NCBI GenBank assembly: GCA_030141605.1
Contig: JAQGDQ010000108.1
Coordinates: forward strand, 370,001-434,000
Direction of reading: 5' to 3'
Length of the DNA stretch: 64,000 bases
Source of the DNA: Tubiluchus corallicola
Taxonomy: Eukaryota > Priapulida > Priapulimorpha > Priapulimorphida > Tubiluchidae
Numbering within the stretch: the first letter of the stretch is position 1; the number at the start of each line of letters is the position of its first letter. The notes beneath the pieces are model-generated. The model saw only the letters and a program-made list of their open reading frames with translations, was not told where the DNA came from and ran no database searches. Both the position numbers and the translations under genes were made by a program. Of this stretch, positions 61,101 through 64,000 are shown piece by piece.

Positions 61101-64000
61101 AGGAAGGATGTATACGCTTTCGAAATTCTAAGTTTTGAAAAAACAAATTAATAGAGGTCGCGACTGTTTGTGCATTTCCTAAATAATATGTGTAACAATT
61201 GGTTCCAAAAAGATTCTGGAATATTCTGTGACTATGATACAGTACTTAGGAAACTTTTTGAATTGTATAGTATGGCACGAAAAAGCAAAATGACAGAAAA
61301 TGAAAGTTTTTTAATTGTGAATCAACCTCTCCCTCCCACACAAAACTGAATCGGTGGATCATTTTATAGTAACTTTTACTCGCCTATAAAAATAGCAAAA
61401 CTATTTTATAGTAAAGTTTTCGTGTAATATCCGCTTTTCCGCCACTCATTCTATTAAGTTATTACGAGTGTCATTAAGAAAAACCTTGGTACGAATTTCA
61501 CGGTAATTTGTTTCATGCAATTGTAAGCTTTGTCAGCAACTTACAATAGCTACTTTACCGCATTCTAAACCATTATGGTGGCGGACTAAATATGACAATA
61601 ACACTGGTAATTTAAGTTTAATATAATGAACTATGGCGACAAAAATGACGTCAACAGATTTTAGCTTTATCCAAGAATAAAACAATAATTGTGCAATGCA
61701 CAAAACCAAATGCTATGAGAAAATCAGTACACCTTTAGAACTCCCTCCTAATTTCAGCAGACGGTAATTGACGTGAGCCCATAAACGAGGTAAATCATCC
61801 ATATTTTGCTTGTAATCACTGTGTACCACCTAGCATGAATGAGATATGATAAAGCAAGACTGCGCCAAAATATTTAACTTTGGCATTTTTTAACTTTTTC
61901 TATGAAGCAATCGCTGAGTGTTTCCTAGCGCTGCTTGGGTAATTATAAATGCATGCCAGCGCACTACCGTAGGACCACACTGACCTGAGAACAGGGATAA
62001 AGAATTTTTTCTCTGGACAGCGGTATCCTACTAAATAAGTAGAATGGATACGCAAGTTAAAATGTTAAAACTATTGTGGTTGTGTTGTGTTAATGTACTT
62101 TTTGTATAAATAAATAATACATAAAATACGCAAGTTTTTTTCTGTTATCACTGGCGATTAGTTGTATTATTTTAATTAATAAAGCTTACAGAAACACTTA
62201 AAACAGCAAGGGGGTGTAGCCTCTGTACATGTGGTAATTTTGTGAATCATTTGTTTACCATAATAATGATACACTCGAAATGACCTCTGCGGAGACAATA
62301 CGTCAGTCAAGTATGCATAATTAGGCGGACTAAGAACAGGTATAAAAATAGTGGATTGTTCGCCGGACAACAGATTAGCTGCGCAGTACGCATAAATTAC
62401 TACCTTTTACAGCATGTGCATAACCTAACATTGCAAAAGAGTGGAGTGAATGCCAAAGGCTTAATAATTAATTTTCAAGTTTTCTGTTGACGTTTTTGAG
62501 ATAAGCACAAACGCCGCCGCACCGACTTTCACTGACTCGCCTCTGTCCTTCAATCCGTGGGTACGATATATAACTGGAAATATAGTACTCCGAAGTAGTT
62601 AGTTGTATATTTTGCACTTTTTTCTGCTGTCCATGGTAGCCAGAGCAGCTGCAGCAAAAACACGATAAATCGTTGCCATCATTATGTGATTTTATGTTAA
62701 CTGGAAATAATTAGAAGTGGCTCACGCAATTAGATCTATTTAAATCATTTCCTGTTAGTTCAGTTTTTGAACATGAAATCGATTTTTAATATTCTAGATA
62801 CGCTAATTCGTTTCAATATGATTAAGTTCCAGTTCAGTTCAACATTGACGAGGATGCCTGAGTTACATTAGATTTGGGCCAGGGTCAGTTTTGGTTTGGG
62901 ATTCGTGTTTAAGCAGTTTTCTAGTTTAAGTTGATAACACGCAAGGCATTGTGGAAGACACACTTGTCCACGGTCCATTGTACAATGTAATCTACGAAAA
63001 GGATCGCGAATGTTGCAGTTTTGCTGTGCAGACACATACATTAGCACTGTATGCAAAAGTGAAAACGCCATTTCGATTATTAAAACGTCATATGATACAA
63101 AACTACGAAGTATAATGATAGTTGTAATGAATTTGCTCCAGATATTGAAGGTTAAGGTTAAGGAGTTTCTATGCTGAACAGAAACTCGGATTACGCCATT
63201 TATTAATAATGACGTCGGATTAAAGGCATACTAACTTCTTTTCGTTCAATACTTGTAATAGTTTCAGTCAGTTGGAGACACTAATGCTGTAAACAGCGCA
63301 AGTAACAGTTACAAAAACAATTTCCACAACGTGGTGGCATCTATTGATAAGAAAATAGAATATTGTCGGCAGACGCTCCTTTAATGACATAGAAGGCTTA
63401 TGGCAATACTATGGTTTTTTATGCAGTTCGACACAGTTCGATATACCAGAATCAAACAGTTAACAGCAAAGCCTTTGCAATGTGCTTGTGTGGCAGTACC
63501 AGACTCTAATTCACTATATTAAGCTTTACATGTTGACACGAGACACTGCACTGATAATTGCATCTATTTTTTCCATACTCTCAATTTTTAACTTTACTCA
63601 CTAACCTTGGTCAAATTCCCTGTTAATAAGACCCCATCTGAAACTACTACTTTGATACTACTACTACGTATAATAATCCTAATTACTGAATAATTGAATT
63701 ATTTTGCTTAGATTTATGTATTTAACTATATTATTTTTTGTTTTCAGCTCTTTTTTGATAGTTTGTATCATTTTTACTATTTTTTCTTATTTTTTGTTAT
63801 CTGCAGCATCACAGTTTATTTTTAATATACTAATCTATCAATAAGAAAGGGCAGGAGACTAGACGACCCTATGTTCACTCCCTGCCCTACTCCATAATTA
63901 TAATTACTTAATGTTTAACAAACTTTTGCTTTAAAACTCTAAATTGGACAAAATAAATGTTCTATGTCTATGTCTATGATAAATATCTTAAGCACTTTCG
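58165..64000. other. Intergenic, no gene supported
   Basis: Noncoding-looking AT-rich DNA. It includes a TTTG-rich low-complexity run at about 58,786-58,842. Open frames here are short, lack domain signatures, and do not link through splice sites in a way I could recognise. Exons of a gene beyond the window edge cannot be excluded. Confidence 0.4.

Noticed and set aside
60524-61138. Several open frames of 60-90 codons
   Set aside because: They overlap on both strands, carry no recognisable domain, and have no duplicate or splice context to support them.

Overview
This is nuclear DNA from an animal. It is AT-rich (roughly two thirds A+T by eye). It has spliceosomal introns with GT-AG borders, DEG/ENaC channel genes, an SRSF4/5/6-type SR splicing factor, a MACROD1-type macrodomain gene, and several classes of eukaryotic transposon. 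I cannot assign a phylum; an invertebrate is likely.

The left half (about 0.6-29.2 kb) is dominated by a large direct duplication. Unit A (about 4.37-14.75 kb) and unit A' (about 20.32-29.23 kb) each carry two intronless, plus-strand flavoenzyme genes of the D-amino-acid/D-aspartate oxidase family, followed by an intronless, minus-strand DEG/ENaC sodium channel gene. In A the second oxidase is dead (promoter-to-Rossmann deletion plus a stop) and the first has substitutions at conserved glycines. In A' both oxidases are intact, but a truncated extra channel copy has been inserted. An older channel pseudogene survives only in A; A' lacks the matching 2.55 kb. A decayed CR1/L2-type LINE (about 16.0-20.3 kb, minus strand) sits between the units.

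From 30.3 to 39.45 kb on the minus strand lies a complete seven-exon SRSF4/5/6-like gene (303 aa: RRM, glycine linker, pseudo-RRM with SWQDLKD, RS tail). About 2.8 kb of it, including the first pseudo-RRM exon and most of the next intron, is also present at 640-3,445. That orphan exon is nearly unchanged. The order B-A-(LINE)-A'-SR 3' exons-B' fits a partly decayed tandem array of one larger unit whose border cut through the SR gene. The duplicated SR intron holds a well-conserved island that could be a poison exon.

From 45.5 to 53.25 kb on the plus strand is a seven-exon MACROD1-like gene (324 aa). Its introns host two clean DNA-transposon insertions: a PIF/Harbinger derivative with a TAA target duplication, and a non-autonomous hAT with an exact 8-bp target duplication. 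Downstream are a mariner-type MITE carrying a transposase tail and a nearly perfect 605-bp tandem duplication. The last 6 kb contains no gene I can support.

The oxidases end in AKL, a peroxisomal PTS1-type signal, so they probably degrade D-amino acids in peroxisomes. The channel is a plasma-membrane protein. The SR protein acts in nuclear splicing. The macrodomain protein removes ADP-ribose-type modifications. Nothing in the sequence shows a shared pathway; the oxidase/channel pairing is a positional co-duplication.
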